A DNA stretch of 64,000 nt from Paracoccus thiocyanatus (GTDB lineage Bacteria > Pseudomonadota > Alphaproteobacteria > Rhodobacterales > Rhodobacteraceae): positions 1 to 64,000 of the forward strand of contig NZ_FTMK01000015.1 in the NCBI RefSeq assembly GCF_900156255.1. The letters run 5' to 3'. The notes under the pieces were generated by a model. It made no database searches. It worked only from the letters and a program-made list of their open reading frames with translations, and had not been told where the DNA came from. The translations under genes were made by a program, and so were the position numbers. Shown here in pieces: positions 34,794 through 43,123 of the stretch; position 1 is the stretch's first letter; every line of letters starts with the position of its first letter.

Positions 34794-35716
34794 CAGTAAT
34801 GCACCTTGCGGTCCAGCACCCGCGCCTGGATCCAGGCAAAGACCATCATGATGGCCAGGAACACGACCGTCATCGCGGCGGCCGAACCCATGCGGAAATA
34901 GCTGAATCCCTCTAGATAAGTGGTGTAAAGCAGCACGTCGGTCGATCCGCGCGGCCCTCCGCGGGTGACGACGGCCACGGTGTCGAAGACCTTGAAGGCG
35001 GTGATGGTCGAGGTGACGACGGCGAACAGCGTCGTCGGCCCCAGCAGCGGCAGGGTGACGTTCAGGAAACGGTCCAGCCTGCTGTCCATGCCGTCCATCG
35101 CGGCGGCGTCATACAGGTCCTGGGGAACGCCGGTCAGACCGGCCGAGAAAAGCACCATGTTGAAGCCGGCCAGCGACCAGACATTGATCGCCGCCAGCCC
35201 CGCCAGCGCCAGGTCGCGGTCGCCAAAGACATCCAGCGACGGCAGGCCCAGGGATTGCAGCATCAGGTTGAACGGCCCGATGGTCCCGTGCAGCAGGTAT
35301 TTCCACACCATCGCCATGGCCACCAGCGTGGCCGTCACCGGCAGGAAAAAGACCAGCCGATAGAAACGCTGCCCGCGGTCCAGCGCGTCGATCAGCACGG
35401 CCAGAAACAGGCCCAGAAGAACCGAGGCCGGGGCCACCATCGCGACATAGGCGAAGGTGTTCCACAAGGCCCGCTTGAAGGTCCGGTCGTCCAGCAATTG
35501 CAGATAGTTGCCAAGTCCGGTCCACCGAAGCCCGGCTTCCCCGAAACGGTAATCGGTAAAGCTAAGCGCGATCATCACCAGGATCGGCGCGATGACGGTC
35601 GCGACCAGCAGCAGGACGGCCGGCGCGGCCAGGCCATAGGCGATCCGCGGCGGCAGGACCGCCCCCAGCCGCCCCGGCTGCGCCTTGGGCGCGTGCAGGG
35701 ACAGGTCAGCCGGCAT
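34793..35716 (-). CDS. ABC transporter permease (UgpA/MalF type)
   Basis: A 307-residue inner-membrane permease. Spans begin at PAVLLLVATVIAPILVMIAL. The EAA loop is YDAAAMDGMDSRLDRFLNVT. It starts at ATG 35716, 11 bases inside the end of the ATPase gene, so translation is coupled. Partner of the UgpE-type permease. Confidence 0.9.
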   Translation of the reverse strand: MPADLSLHAPKAQPGRLGAVLPPRIAYGLAAPAVLLLVATVIAPILVMIALSFTDYRFGEAGLRWTGLGNYLQLLDDRTFKRALWNTFAYVAMVAPASVLLGLFLAVLIDALDRGQRFYRLVFFLPVTATLVAMAMVWKYLLHGTIGPFNLMLQSLGLPSLDVFGDRDLALAGLAAINVWSLAGFNMVLFSAGLTGVPQDLYDAAAMDGMDSRLDRFLNVTLPLLGPTTLFAVVTSTITAFKVFDTVAVVTRGGPRGSTDVLLYTTYLEGFSYFRMGSAAAMTVVFLAIMMVFAWIQARVLDRKVHY

Positions 35717-36839
35717 GGGCAAGCTCGTGCTGGGGCGCCTTGTCCATCCGCGCGCCGCTGGCGTCGAACAGCATGGGCGTCCGGCGCGGCAGCCACAGGT
35801 CAAGCCGCTGGCCCGCCGGGGAGATCGGGACCTGTCCCGCGACCGCCCGCGCCGTCAGCCGGGCGCCGCCGGCCAGGCGCAGGAAGACCAGGATTTCATG
35901 GCCCAGCTGCTCCACCCGCTCAAGCGTCGCCGGCAGTTGCAGATGTTCCGGGGCGGGCGCAAGCGATACCGATTCCGGCCGGAAGGCGGCGATGGCCGGA
36001 TCGCGCGGCAGGATCGGCGCGAAGCCTTGGTTCGCCGCGATCAGCTCGTCCGAGCTTATGGTGGCGATCTCGGGCGTGCCGATAAAGCGGGCCACGCGCA
36101 GGTCGCGCGGATTGTCGTAAAGCTGGGTCGGGGCGGCGCATTGGACGATCTCGCCGTCCATCATCACCGCCACGCGGTCGGACATGGTCATCGCCTCGAC
36201 CTGGTCATGGGTGACATAGACGAAGGTCGCGCCCAGCCGGCGGTGCAGCGCCGCGATCTCGGCCCGCATGGTGACGCGCAGCCGGGCATCCAGGTTCGAC
36301 AGCGGCTCGTCCATCAAAAACACCCGCGGCCGGCGCACGATGGCGCGCGCCAGCGCCACCCGCTGGCGCTGGCCGCCCGACAGCGCGGCGGGCTTGCGAT
36401 CCAGCATCGCCTCGATCTCGACCAGCCGCGCCGCCTGGGCCACCGCCTGGCCGATCCGGGCGCGGCTTACCGATTGTCCGGGCCACAGCCGCCCGACCAG
36501 CGGCAGGCGGGCGGCGGCGGATAGCTGGCGCATCCGCAGCGGCGTCGCGATGTTCTGGCCGACGGTCATATGCGGATAAAGCGCATAGCTTTGGAACACC
36601 ATGGCGATATCGCGCCCGCTGGGCGGCAGATGATCGACCCCGGCGCCGTCGATGCTGACCGTGCCGCCCGATTGCGGCGCCAGCCCGGCAAGGATGCGCA
36701 GCAGCGTGGACTTGCCGCAGCCGGACGGCCCGACCAGCGAGATGAATTCCCCCGGCCTGATCGACAGCGACACGTCGCGCAGGGTCTGCGTTTCCCCGAA
36801 TGACTTGCTGATGTTGCGCAACTCGATTGCGGCGGTCAT
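35706..36839 (-). CDS. ABC transporter ATP-binding protein (UgpC/MalK type)
   Basis: A 377-residue ATPase. Walker A GPSGCGKST, signature LSGGQRQRVALARAI, Walker B RVFLMDEPLSNLDARLR, then a MalK-type C-terminal OB-fold region (about 240-365) ending in a polar tail. It is the first gene of the CUT1 operon; a promoter is expected in 36840-36960, after the terminator of the preceding unit. Confidence 0.92.
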   Translation of the reverse strand: MTAAIELRNISKSFGETQTLRDVSLSIRPGEFISLVGPSGCGKSTLLRILAGLAPQSGGTVSIDGAGVDHLPPSGRDIAMVFQSYALYPHMTVGQNIATPLRMRQLSAAARLPLVGRLWPGQSVSRARIGQAVAQAARLVEIEAMLDRKPAALSGGQRQRVALARAIVRRPRVFLMDEPLSNLDARLRVTMRAEIAALHRRLGATFVYVTHDQVEAMTMSDRVAVMMDGEIVQCAAPTQLYDNPRDLRVARFIGTPEIATISSDELIAANQGFAPILPRDPAIAAFRPESVSLAPAPEHLQLPATLERVEQLGHEILVFLRLAGGARLTARAVAGQVPISPAGQRLDLWLPRRTPMLFDASGARMDKAPQHELAHAG

Positions 36840-36960
36840 GGCGATACTCCCGAATCTCTTGCAGCGGGAGATAGCGGAGCAATACTTCAGGAAGGTGACA
36901 AAAACCGGAGTTTAATTGCCATGGCGGAGCAGCGCGGCCGCCCGCACCGGAAAACGGATC

Positions 36961-36989
36961 GGGCCGCCCGGTGGAATGCCGGGCGGCCC
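36961..36989 (-). terminator. Rho-independent terminator after the isomerase gene
   Basis: GGGCCGCCCGG (36961-36971), 7-base loop, CCGGGCGGCCC (36979-36989): a perfect 11-bp stem 24 bases past the stop at 37014. On the minus strand it is followed by gatccgtttt, giving a short U-run. It separates the oligopeptide-type unit from the Ugp-type unit. Confidence 0.75.
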
Positions 36990-37013
36990 GTTGGTCCCTG
37001 GATGGCCCCGGCG

Positions 37014-37838
37014 TCAGCGCGCCAGGCCCAGGTCCCGGAGATAGGCGACCGAGCGCAGGATTTCCGACTTGTCCCGCAACTCCAGGATCAGCCGCGGGCT
37101 TGAGGTCAACTCGCCCAATGCCCGGAAAAGCTGCCTCCAGCGGATCGTGCCCTCGCCGATGCACCAATGGCGGTCGGCATGGCCGTCGGCATCTTGCAGA
37201 TGCACATGTTCCAGCCCATTTCCGGCGCGGCGGACATAATAATCCACCGTGGGCGCGCCGGTTGAGCCATGGGCATAATGCGCGTGCCCGGTGTCCAGCG
37301 ATACGGCCATCGCCGGCGTGTCGAAACTGTCGGCCAGGATGCGGCGGATGTCGGGGTCCTTGTCCTCGATGTTCTCGACAACCATGGTGACGCCGATCTC
37401 GGCGGCGCGGCGCACCGGCTCGGCCATGGTGGCATGGCAGTTTTCCAGCACGCGGGCATAGGCGGCGCGATCGGGGAAATTGTCCAGGTTGTTGAAATCC
37501 CAGGTGGTGTAGGGCGAATGGATCACCATCTGGGTCGCGCCCAGATATTCGCAGACCTCCAGCCCCTGCAACATGCGCCGGGTGACGATGGCGCGCACAT
37601 CCGGGTCGGGGGTGGCGATGCTCAGCCCCCAGAACGGGCCGTGGATGCCCAGCCGGCCCTTATGGCCCGCCAGCAGGCGGCGGGCTTCGTCCGCCAATGG
37701 CTTCCAGTCGCCGTTGAGAACCGCCGCCTCGATGAAATCCTGCAATTCCAGGTCGCGGTTCTCGGACAGGATGAAATCCTGCAATCCCGCCAGGTCCCGC
37801 GTGGACATGGCAGCGCCAAGCAATGGTCGTTCGGTCAT
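37014..37838 (-). CDS. Sugar phosphate isomerase/epimerase (TIM barrel, AP-endonuclease-2 fold)
   Basis: A 274-residue xylose-isomerase-like TIM barrel. Metal-site motifs in order: LGIHGPFWG, QMVIHSPYTTWD, VVENIEDKDP (Glu ligand), SLDTGHAHYAHG, EHVHLQDADGHADRHW and LILELRD near the C-terminus. Family members isomerise or epimerise keto-sugars or inositols. It sits 15 bases past the HAD phosphatase gene in the unit with the phosphodiesterase, suggesting it handles the sugar released. Exact substrate unknown. Confidence 0.85.
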   Translation of the reverse strand: MTERPLLGAAMSTRDLAGLQDFILSENRDLELQDFIEAAVLNGDWKPLADEARRLLAGHKGRLGIHGPFWGLSIATPDPDVRAIVTRRMLQGLEVCEYLGATQMVIHSPYTTWDFNNLDNFPDRAAYARVLENCHATMAEPVRRAAEIGVTMVVENIEDKDPDIRRILADSFDTPAMAVSLDTGHAHYAHGSTGAPTVDYYVRRAGNGLEHVHLQDADGHADRHWCIGEGTIRWRQLFRALGELTSSPRLILELRDKSEILRSVAYLRDLGLAR

Positions 37839-37853
37839 CTCGGTTTCCTGTTC

Positions 37854-38528
37854 TTAGGCCGCATCCGGCAGCGAAAGCCGGGACAGCAGGGCGTGAAGTT
37901 CGTCCATGCCGTGGACGACGTGATCGGCGCCGGCCTGCGCCAGGCTGCGCGCATGGTCGGCGCGCTGCTCGGCCGGGCCGACAAAGCCGATGGCCAGGCA
38001 GCCGGCGCCGATCCCGCAGCGCAGGCCGTGCGGGTTGTCGTCCACGAAGACCGCCTGGGCCGGCGACACCCCCAGCCGGGCCGCGGCGAAAAACGCCAGA
38101 TCCGGCGCGGGCTTGGCGGCTGGCACCTGTTCGGCCGAATAGATGTGCCCGCCGAACCGCCGCGCCAGCGGCGTGCGGGCGATGGACCTGTCCAGCCTGC
38201 GGACAAGCGAGTTCGAACAGACCGCCATCGGCACGTCGAACCCCCACAGGACCCGTTCCACCCCCGCCATCAGCGGCACCTCTTGTTCGAACATGGAAAA
38301 CAGGATGCGGTCGGCATGGTCGGCGACCGCATGGGGGTCCAGCCCGGCGCGCGCGATCACGGCAAGGCTGGCCGCGGCCGAGTGCCCGCAGAACAGCGCC
38401 GCCGCCTCGTCCGTGGTCATCGCGACGCCCGCGGCGGTCATGGCCTGTGCGATCGAGGCGCAGCCCAGCGGCTCGCTGTCCAGCAAAACGCCGTCGCAGT
38501 CGAAAAGAATTGCCTTGAACCCGGTCAT
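37854..38528 (-). CDS. HAD-superfamily phosphatase (subfamily IA)
   Basis: A 224-residue haloacid-dehalogenase-type phosphatase. Motif I is LFDCDGVLLDSEP, with the DxD nucleophile/acid pair. Motif II is AVCSNS, motif III lysine lies in AAKPAPD, and motif IV is VFVDDNPHG. A helical C1 cap lies between motifs I and II. Its ATG overlaps the phosphodiesterase stop by 4 bases, so the two enzymes are made together: the diesterase could give a sugar or polyol phosphate, and this enzyme the free sugar. Sequence alone does not give the substrate. Confidence 0.88.
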   Translation of the reverse strand: MTGFKAILFDCDGVLLDSEPLGCASIAQAMTAAGVAMTTDEAAALFCGHSAAASLAVIARAGLDPHAVADHADRILFSMFEQEVPLMAGVERVLWGFDVPMAVCSNSLVRRLDRSIARTPLARRFGGHIYSAEQVPAAKPAPDLAFFAAARLGVSPAQAVFVDDNPHGLRCGIGAGCLAIGFVGPAEQRADHARSLAQAGADHVVHGMDELHALLSRLSLPDAA

Positions 38529-39283
38529 GCCGCGACGCTTTCCGCCATCAGCCTGCGCAGGGCCACGGGGTTGTCCGAGACCAGGTAGCCCGGCGCGCGC
38601 CTGATCCATTCGCGCATCAGCTCCGGCGTGTTGATGGTCCAGGCCGAGCAGCGCGACCGCAGGCCCATCGCCTCGACCAGGTCGAATTCGGCGGCGAAAA
38701 GTTCGTGATGGATGCCGATCACGTCCACCAGGTCCCGGACCTCGTGCAGGAAAGCCTCCAGCCCGCCCTGTCGCCCGGCCCAGTCGCGATCGACGGAAAT
38801 CAGCCGGCGGAAACCGGGCGCATGGTCGCGGATATCGCGGACCACCGCGATGTCGAAGGCATGCAGCACGGCGCGGCTTTCCAGCCCGCGACGGCGCAGC
38901 ATATCGGCCGCCATGGAAACCATGCGCGGGTCGGTGGTGCCGGTCTGGTCGGGCTTAAGCTCGACGAAAAGATCGGCGCCGCTGGGGGCCAGGATCTCCA
39001 GCGCCTCCTCCAGGCTGGGCACGCCTTCGTCGATCAGCGCGCCATCGGGGCCCTTCAGGCGCAGCGCCTTGCGGCTTTGGGGCGTCAGCGCGCGCACCGG
39101 GCCGGTGCCGGTGGTCGTCCGCTCCAGCGTGGGGTCGTGGATCACCACCAACTCGCCCGCATCGGTCAGGTGCAGGTCGAATTCGATCCCGTCGAAGCCG
39201 TGCTTGACGGTTTCGCGAAAGCCCAGCAGCGAGTTTTCCGCCCAGATATCGCGCGCGCCGCGATGGGCCATGACAAGAGACAT
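38525..39283 (-). CDS. ugpQ: Glycerophosphodiester phosphodiesterase
   Basis: A 252-residue cytoplasmic GDPD. The catalytic HRG is in VMAHRGARDIWAENSLLGF; EFDLHLTDAGELVVIHDPTL holds the metal-binding Glu/Asp and second His; FVELKP follows. No signal peptide, so it acts on imported substrate. It is embedded between an oligopeptide-type permease and a HAD phosphatase, 12 bases past the permease stop. Substrates may be glycerophosphodiesters or a sugar phosphodiester of the agrocinopine kind. Confidence 0.92.
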   Translation of the reverse strand: MSLVMAHRGARDIWAENSLLGFRETVKHGFDGIEFDLHLTDAGELVVIHDPTLERTTTGTGPVRALTPQSRKALRLKGPDGALIDEGVPSLEEALEILAPSGADLFVELKPDQTGTTDPRMVSMAADMLRRRGLESRAVLHAFDIAVVRDIRDHAPGFRRLISVDRDWAGRQGGLEAFLHEVRDLVDVIGIHHELFAAEFDLVEAMGLRSRCSAWTINTPELMREWIRRAPGYLVSDNPVALRRLMAESVAA

Positions 39284-39295
39284 GCGTCGTTCCTT

Positions 39296-40156
39296 TCAGC
39301 GTATGGTCGGGTCCAGCCGGTCGCGCAGCCAGTCGCCCAGCAGCGAGATGGAAAGCGTGGTCAGGACGATGACGAATGAGGGGGCCAGCATGATCCAGGG
39401 CGCGCGCGTCAGGTATTCGCGCCCGAACCCCACCATGTTGCCAAGCGAGGATTGCGGGGGCTGCACCCCCAGCCCCAGGAAGCTTAGCCCGGATTCCATC
39501 AAGATGATCTCGGGGAAGGTCAGGGTCATCGACACGATCAGCGTCGAGGCGACATTGGGCAGGATATGGCGCAGATAGACCCGCGACGGGCTTGCCCCCA
39601 ATTGCACCACCTCGGCCGCATAGCCCTGGGCCGAGGCGGAAATCGCCAGCCCCCGCGCGATGCGGGCATAGCGTTCCCAGCCGTAAAAGCCCATCAGGCA
39701 GACCAGCAGCCACATCGAGGAACCGAAAAAGGCCAGCACCGCCAGCGACATGATCATGAAGGGCAGCGCGGCCTGGAAATCGGCCAGCGCGACCACCAGA
39801 TGCTCGACCCAGCCCCGGAACTGCGCGGCCAGGAATCCCAGCGTGGTGCCGAAGACCGCCGAGATCAGCGTCGCGCAAAAGGCGATGACCAGCGAGACGC
39901 GGATGGATTGCAGCAGGCGCGACAGCACGTCGCGGCCCAGCTCGTCGGTTCCCAGCAGGTGGCCGGGGCTGCCCATGGGCACCAGCCGGTCCCCAAGGTT
40001 CATCGCGGTGATGTCATAGGGGCGCAGCCAGTCGGCCAGGATCGCGACAAGGACCATCGCGCCCAGCCACAGCATGGCCAGCGCGACCAGCGCGGGCAGC
40101 CTTAGCCGGATGCGGCGGATCAGGCGCGGGGCGGAAACGGTCGTGATATCGGTCAT
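39296..40156 (-). CDS. Oligopeptide-type ABC transporter permease (DppC/OppC type)
   Basis: A 286-residue permease with an N-terminal span (ALVALAMLWLGAMVLVAILA), the DppC-specific segment HLLGTDELGRDVLSRLLQSI, and an EAA loop around EVVQLGASPSRVYLRHILPN. Six spans are expected. It is 14 bases past the DppB-type permease. Part of a five-component importer with genes 40171-44755. Confidence 0.92.
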   Translation of the reverse strand: MTDITTVSAPRLIRRIRLRLPALVALAMLWLGAMVLVAILADWLRPYDITAMNLGDRLVPMGSPGHLLGTDELGRDVLSRLLQSIRVSLVIAFCATLISAVFGTTLGFLAAQFRGWVEHLVVALADFQAALPFMIMSLAVLAFFGSSMWLLVCLMGFYGWERYARIARGLAISASAQGYAAEVVQLGASPSRVYLRHILPNVASTLIVSMTLTFPEIILMESGLSFLGLGVQPPQSSLGNMVGFGREYLTRAPWIMLAPSFVIVLTTLSISLLGDWLRDRLDPTIR

Positions 40157-40170
40157 GGCTCGATCCCCTG

Positions 40171-41100
40171 TTACCGGCCGGGCGCGGCGCCGCGCAGGCG
40201 CGGGTCAAGGGCGCCATAGGCGAAATCCACCAGCAGGTTCGCCATCACCATGCTGGCCGCGATGACCAGCAGGATGCATTGCACCACGGCCAGATCGCGG
40301 TTGGCGACCGACACGACGATCAGCCGCCCGATGCCGGGCCAGGAAAAGATGCTTTCCACGACGACCGCCCCCGCGATCAGCGCGCCGACCATGAAGCCGA
40401 CCAGCGTGACGATGGGCACCGCCGCATTGGGCAGGGCGTGTTTCCAGACCACGTCGCGCCAGGGCAGGCCCTTGGCCATGGCGGTGCGGATATAGGGCTG
40501 GCCCAGCACCTCGATCATGGCCGAGCGCGAAAACCGCGCCAGGATGCCGATGCCGCCGATGGACATGGTGGCGATGGGCAGGATCGCGTAATGCCAGCCG
40601 TCCTGTCCGCCGGCGGGCAGCCAGTCCAGCTTGACGGCAAAGACCAGCACCAGGACCAGCCCCAGCACAAAGGACGGGATGGTGAAGCCAAAGATCGACA
40701 GCATGATCACGCCCCGATCCGCGACGGATTCGCGATGCAGCGCCGCATAGACGCCCGCCGGGATGCCGATGCAGATCTTCAGCATCAGGGCCGGGACGGT
40801 CAGCGCCAGCGTCGCCGGAACCCGGTCCATCACCAGTTGCAGCGCGGGTGAATGGTCGCGCATCGACACGCCGAAATCAAAGGCCGCCAATTGCCGCAGA
40901 TAGGCCAGGTATTGCTGCCATAACGGGTCGTTCAGCCCCCAGCGGGCGCGAAAGGCGTCAACCGCATCCTGCGGCGCGTCGGGGCCAAGCAGCACCTGCG
41001 CCGGATCGCCCGACAGGCGCAGGACGATAAAGGCAAAGCTCATGACCAGCAGGATGGTCAGCATTGCGCGGGCGAATTTCGTCAGAAGGAATCTCGGCAT
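40171..41100 (-). CDS. Oligopeptide-type ABC transporter permease (DppB/OppB type)
   Basis: A 309-residue permease. The start MPRFLLTKFARAMLTILLVM is typical, with the long periplasmic loop (about 35-100) containing RWGLNDPLWQQYLAYL. The EAA loop is YIRTAMAKGLPWRDVVWKHA. Gap of 6 bases to the upstream ATPase gene; same transcript. Confidence 0.92.
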   Translation of the reverse strand: MPRFLLTKFARAMLTILLVMSFAFIVLRLSGDPAQVLLGPDAPQDAVDAFRARWGLNDPLWQQYLAYLRQLAAFDFGVSMRDHSPALQLVMDRVPATLALTVPALMLKICIGIPAGVYAALHRESVADRGVIMLSIFGFTIPSFVLGLVLVLVFAVKLDWLPAGGQDGWHYAILPIATMSIGGIGILARFSRSAMIEVLGQPYIRTAMAKGLPWRDVVWKHALPNAAVPIVTLVGFMVGALIAGAVVVESIFSWPGIGRLIVVSVANRDLAVVQCILLVIAASMVMANLLVDFAYGALDPRLRGAAPGR

Positions 41101-41106
41101 GGGGCC

Positions 41107-42084
41107 TCAGGCAGCGGTGCGCTGGTTGGATTGCAGCTTCAGGCAGGCCGCCAGACGGCCGTCATGGCGTTCCAGCGCCGGCACCTTGGCGGCACAGGCG
41201 GCATCGGCGATGCGGCAGCGCGGGTGAAAGGCGCAGCCCGCGGGGCGCGCGGCGGGGTTGGGCGGCTCTCCTTGCAGGATGATCCGCCCGCGCAGTCCCG
41301 CCCCCGCCTTGGGGACCGAAGACACCAGCGCCTGCGTATAGGGGTGGCGCGGGTCGGCGAAGATCCGGTCCGAGGGCGCCTCCTCGACGATCCGGCCCAG
41401 ATACATCACCGCCACCCGGTCGCAGATGTTGCGCACCACTTTCAGGTCGTGGCTGATAAAGACCATCGACAGCCCCTCGCGTTCCTGAAGGTCGCGCAGC
41501 AGGTTCACCACCTGCGCCTGGATCGAGACATCCAGCGCCGAAACCGGCTCGTCGCAGACAAGAAAGCGCGGCTGGCTGGCCAAGGCGCGGGCGATCACCA
41601 CGCGCTGGCGCTGGCCGCCCGACAGTTCATGCGGATAGCGGCGCGCCTGGTCGGGGCGCAGCCCGACCCGGTGGATCAGCGCGGCGACACGCTCCTGTCG
41701 CTCGGCGCCGCTGGCGATACGGTGGATGTCCAGCGGCTCGGCGATCTGCGCCGCGACGGTCAGCCGCCGGTCCAGCGCCGCCAGCGGGTCCTGGAAGATC
41801 AGTTGCATCTGGGCGCGCAGGCGGCGCCATTCGGCGCTGCGGGGGGCGGGCATCGGCCGGCCCAGGTAGCTGACCCGACCCGAAAACGGGGCTTCCAGCC
41901 CCAGCAGCATCCGCCCAAGCGTGGATTTTCCCGAACCGGATTCGCCGACGATGCCGACGACCTCGCCCGGATTGACGGTCAGGTCCACGCCATCGACCGC
42001 GCGAACCGTGCCGGGCTTGCCGAAAAGGGACTTGGCGGTGGTGTATTGCTGGACCAGTCCCGTGGCTTGCAGGATGGCGTTCAT
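41107..42084 (-). CDS. Oligopeptide-type ABC transporter ATPase (DppF/OppF type)
   Basis: A 325-residue ATPase. Walker A GESGSGKST, signature LSGGQRQRVVIARAL, Walker B FLVCDEPVSALD. The C-terminal oligopeptide-transporter extension carries CAFHPRCRIADAAC and further cysteines, like the family's iron-sulfur-binding region. Its ATG overlaps the stop of the DppD-type gene by 4 bases. Confidence 0.92.
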   Translation of the reverse strand: MNAILQATGLVQQYTTAKSLFGKPGTVRAVDGVDLTVNPGEVVGIVGESGSGKSTLGRMLLGLEAPFSGRVSYLGRPMPAPRSAEWRRLRAQMQLIFQDPLAALDRRLTVAAQIAEPLDIHRIASGAERQERVAALIHRVGLRPDQARRYPHELSGGQRQRVVIARALASQPRFLVCDEPVSALDVSIQAQVVNLLRDLQEREGLSMVFISHDLKVVRNICDRVAVMYLGRIVEEAPSDRIFADPRHPYTQALVSSVPKAGAGLRGRIILQGEPPNPAARPAGCAFHPRCRIADAACAAKVPALERHDGRLAACLKLQSNQRTAA

Positions 42085-43061
42085 GCCAACATCTCCTGTC
42101 GTCTTGCCGCCGGTTCCTGCGCGGGATGGAAACAGGCCAGCAGCCCGCCTTGGCGTTGCGGGCGCAATTCGGGCTGGTGATCCTGGCAAAGACCGCTTGC
42201 CGCCGCGCAGCGGGCCGAGAAGGCGCAGCCCCGCGGCAGCTTTCGCGGATCGGGAACGGTGCCTGGAACCGGGTGCAGCCGCGCCCGCCCGGCGTCCAGG
42301 TCGGGGATCGCGTCGAACAGCCCGCGCGTATAGGGGTGGCGCGGTGCATCGAACAGGCGTCCGATATCGTTCTGCTCGACGATCCGGCCGGCATACATCA
42401 CCGCGGCGCGGTCGCAGACGGCGGAAACCGCGCCCAGATCGTGGCTGATAAAGACCATCGCCATGCCGGTCTGGCGGCGCAGGTTCGACAGCAGGTCCAG
42501 GATCTGCGCCTGGATGGTGGCGTCCAGGGCGGTCGTCGGCTCGTCTGCGACCAGCAGGTCGGGTTTGCCGGCCAGGGCCATGGCGATCAGCAGCCGCTGG
42601 CACTGGCCGCCGGAAAATTCATGCGGGTAAAGGTCGATGCGGGTCGCGGCGGAAGGGATGCCGACCATGTCCATCAGCGCGATCGCCTGGGACCGGGCAG
42701 CGGCGCCGCGCAAGCCGCGATGCAGGCGCAGGCTTTCGCAGATCTGCCGGCCGACCCGGTGGACCGGGTTCAACGATGATGACGGGTCCTGGAAGATCAT
42801 GGCGATCCGGGCGCCGCGCACGGCCTCGACCTGGGCGCGCGGCGCGCCGATCAGCTCGCGCCCCTCGATCATGACCGAGCCGCGGACCTGCGCCTTGCCC
42901 GGCAAAAGCCCAAGCGCCGCCAGCCATGTGACCGACTTGCCGCAGCCGCTTTCGCCGACAAGGCCGACCGCCTCGCCCGGCGCGATTTCCAGGTCGATCC
43001 CGTGAAGCACCTGCACGCCGTCGAAGGCGACCTTCAGGTCACGGATAAGGACGAACGACAT
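42081..43061 (-). CDS. Oligopeptide-type ABC transporter ATPase (DppD/OppD type)
   Basis: A 326-residue ATPase. Walker A GESGCGKSV, signature FSGGQCQRLLIAMAL (FSGG rather than the usual LSGG, and QCQ rather than QRQ, mild departures), Walker B LLVADEPTTALD. The C-terminus has the CAFSARCAAASGLC cysteine segment. It pairs with the DppF-type ATPase. Confidence 0.92.
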   Translation of the reverse strand: MSFVLIRDLKVAFDGVQVLHGIDLEIAPGEAVGLVGESGCGKSVTWLAALGLLPGKAQVRGSVMIEGRELIGAPRAQVEAVRGARIAMIFQDPSSSLNPVHRVGRQICESLRLHRGLRGAAARSQAIALMDMVGIPSAATRIDLYPHEFSGGQCQRLLIAMALAGKPDLLVADEPTTALDATIQAQILDLLSNLRRQTGMAMVFISHDLGAVSAVCDRAAVMYAGRIVEQNDIGRLFDAPRHPYTRGLFDAIPDLDAGRARLHPVPGTVPDPRKLPRGCAFSARCAAASGLCQDHQPELRPQRQGGLLACFHPAQEPAARRQEMLA

Positions 43062-43088
43062 GGGCCATTCCTGCTTTCCAAAAATGAA

Positions 43089-43116
43089 ACGGGACGCGCC
43101 GGTAAGCGCGCCCCGT
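43089..43116 (-). terminator. Attenuator/terminator between the binding protein and ATPase genes
   Basis: ACGGGACGCGCC (43089-43100) pairs with GGCGCGCCCCGT's counterpart up to 43116, with one mismatch, 5-7 bases past the binding-protein stop at 43124. On the minus strand ttcattttt follows, giving a U-run. Partial readthrough would lower transporter expression relative to the binding protein. Confidence 0.65.
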
Positions 43117-43123
43117 TCTTGCG

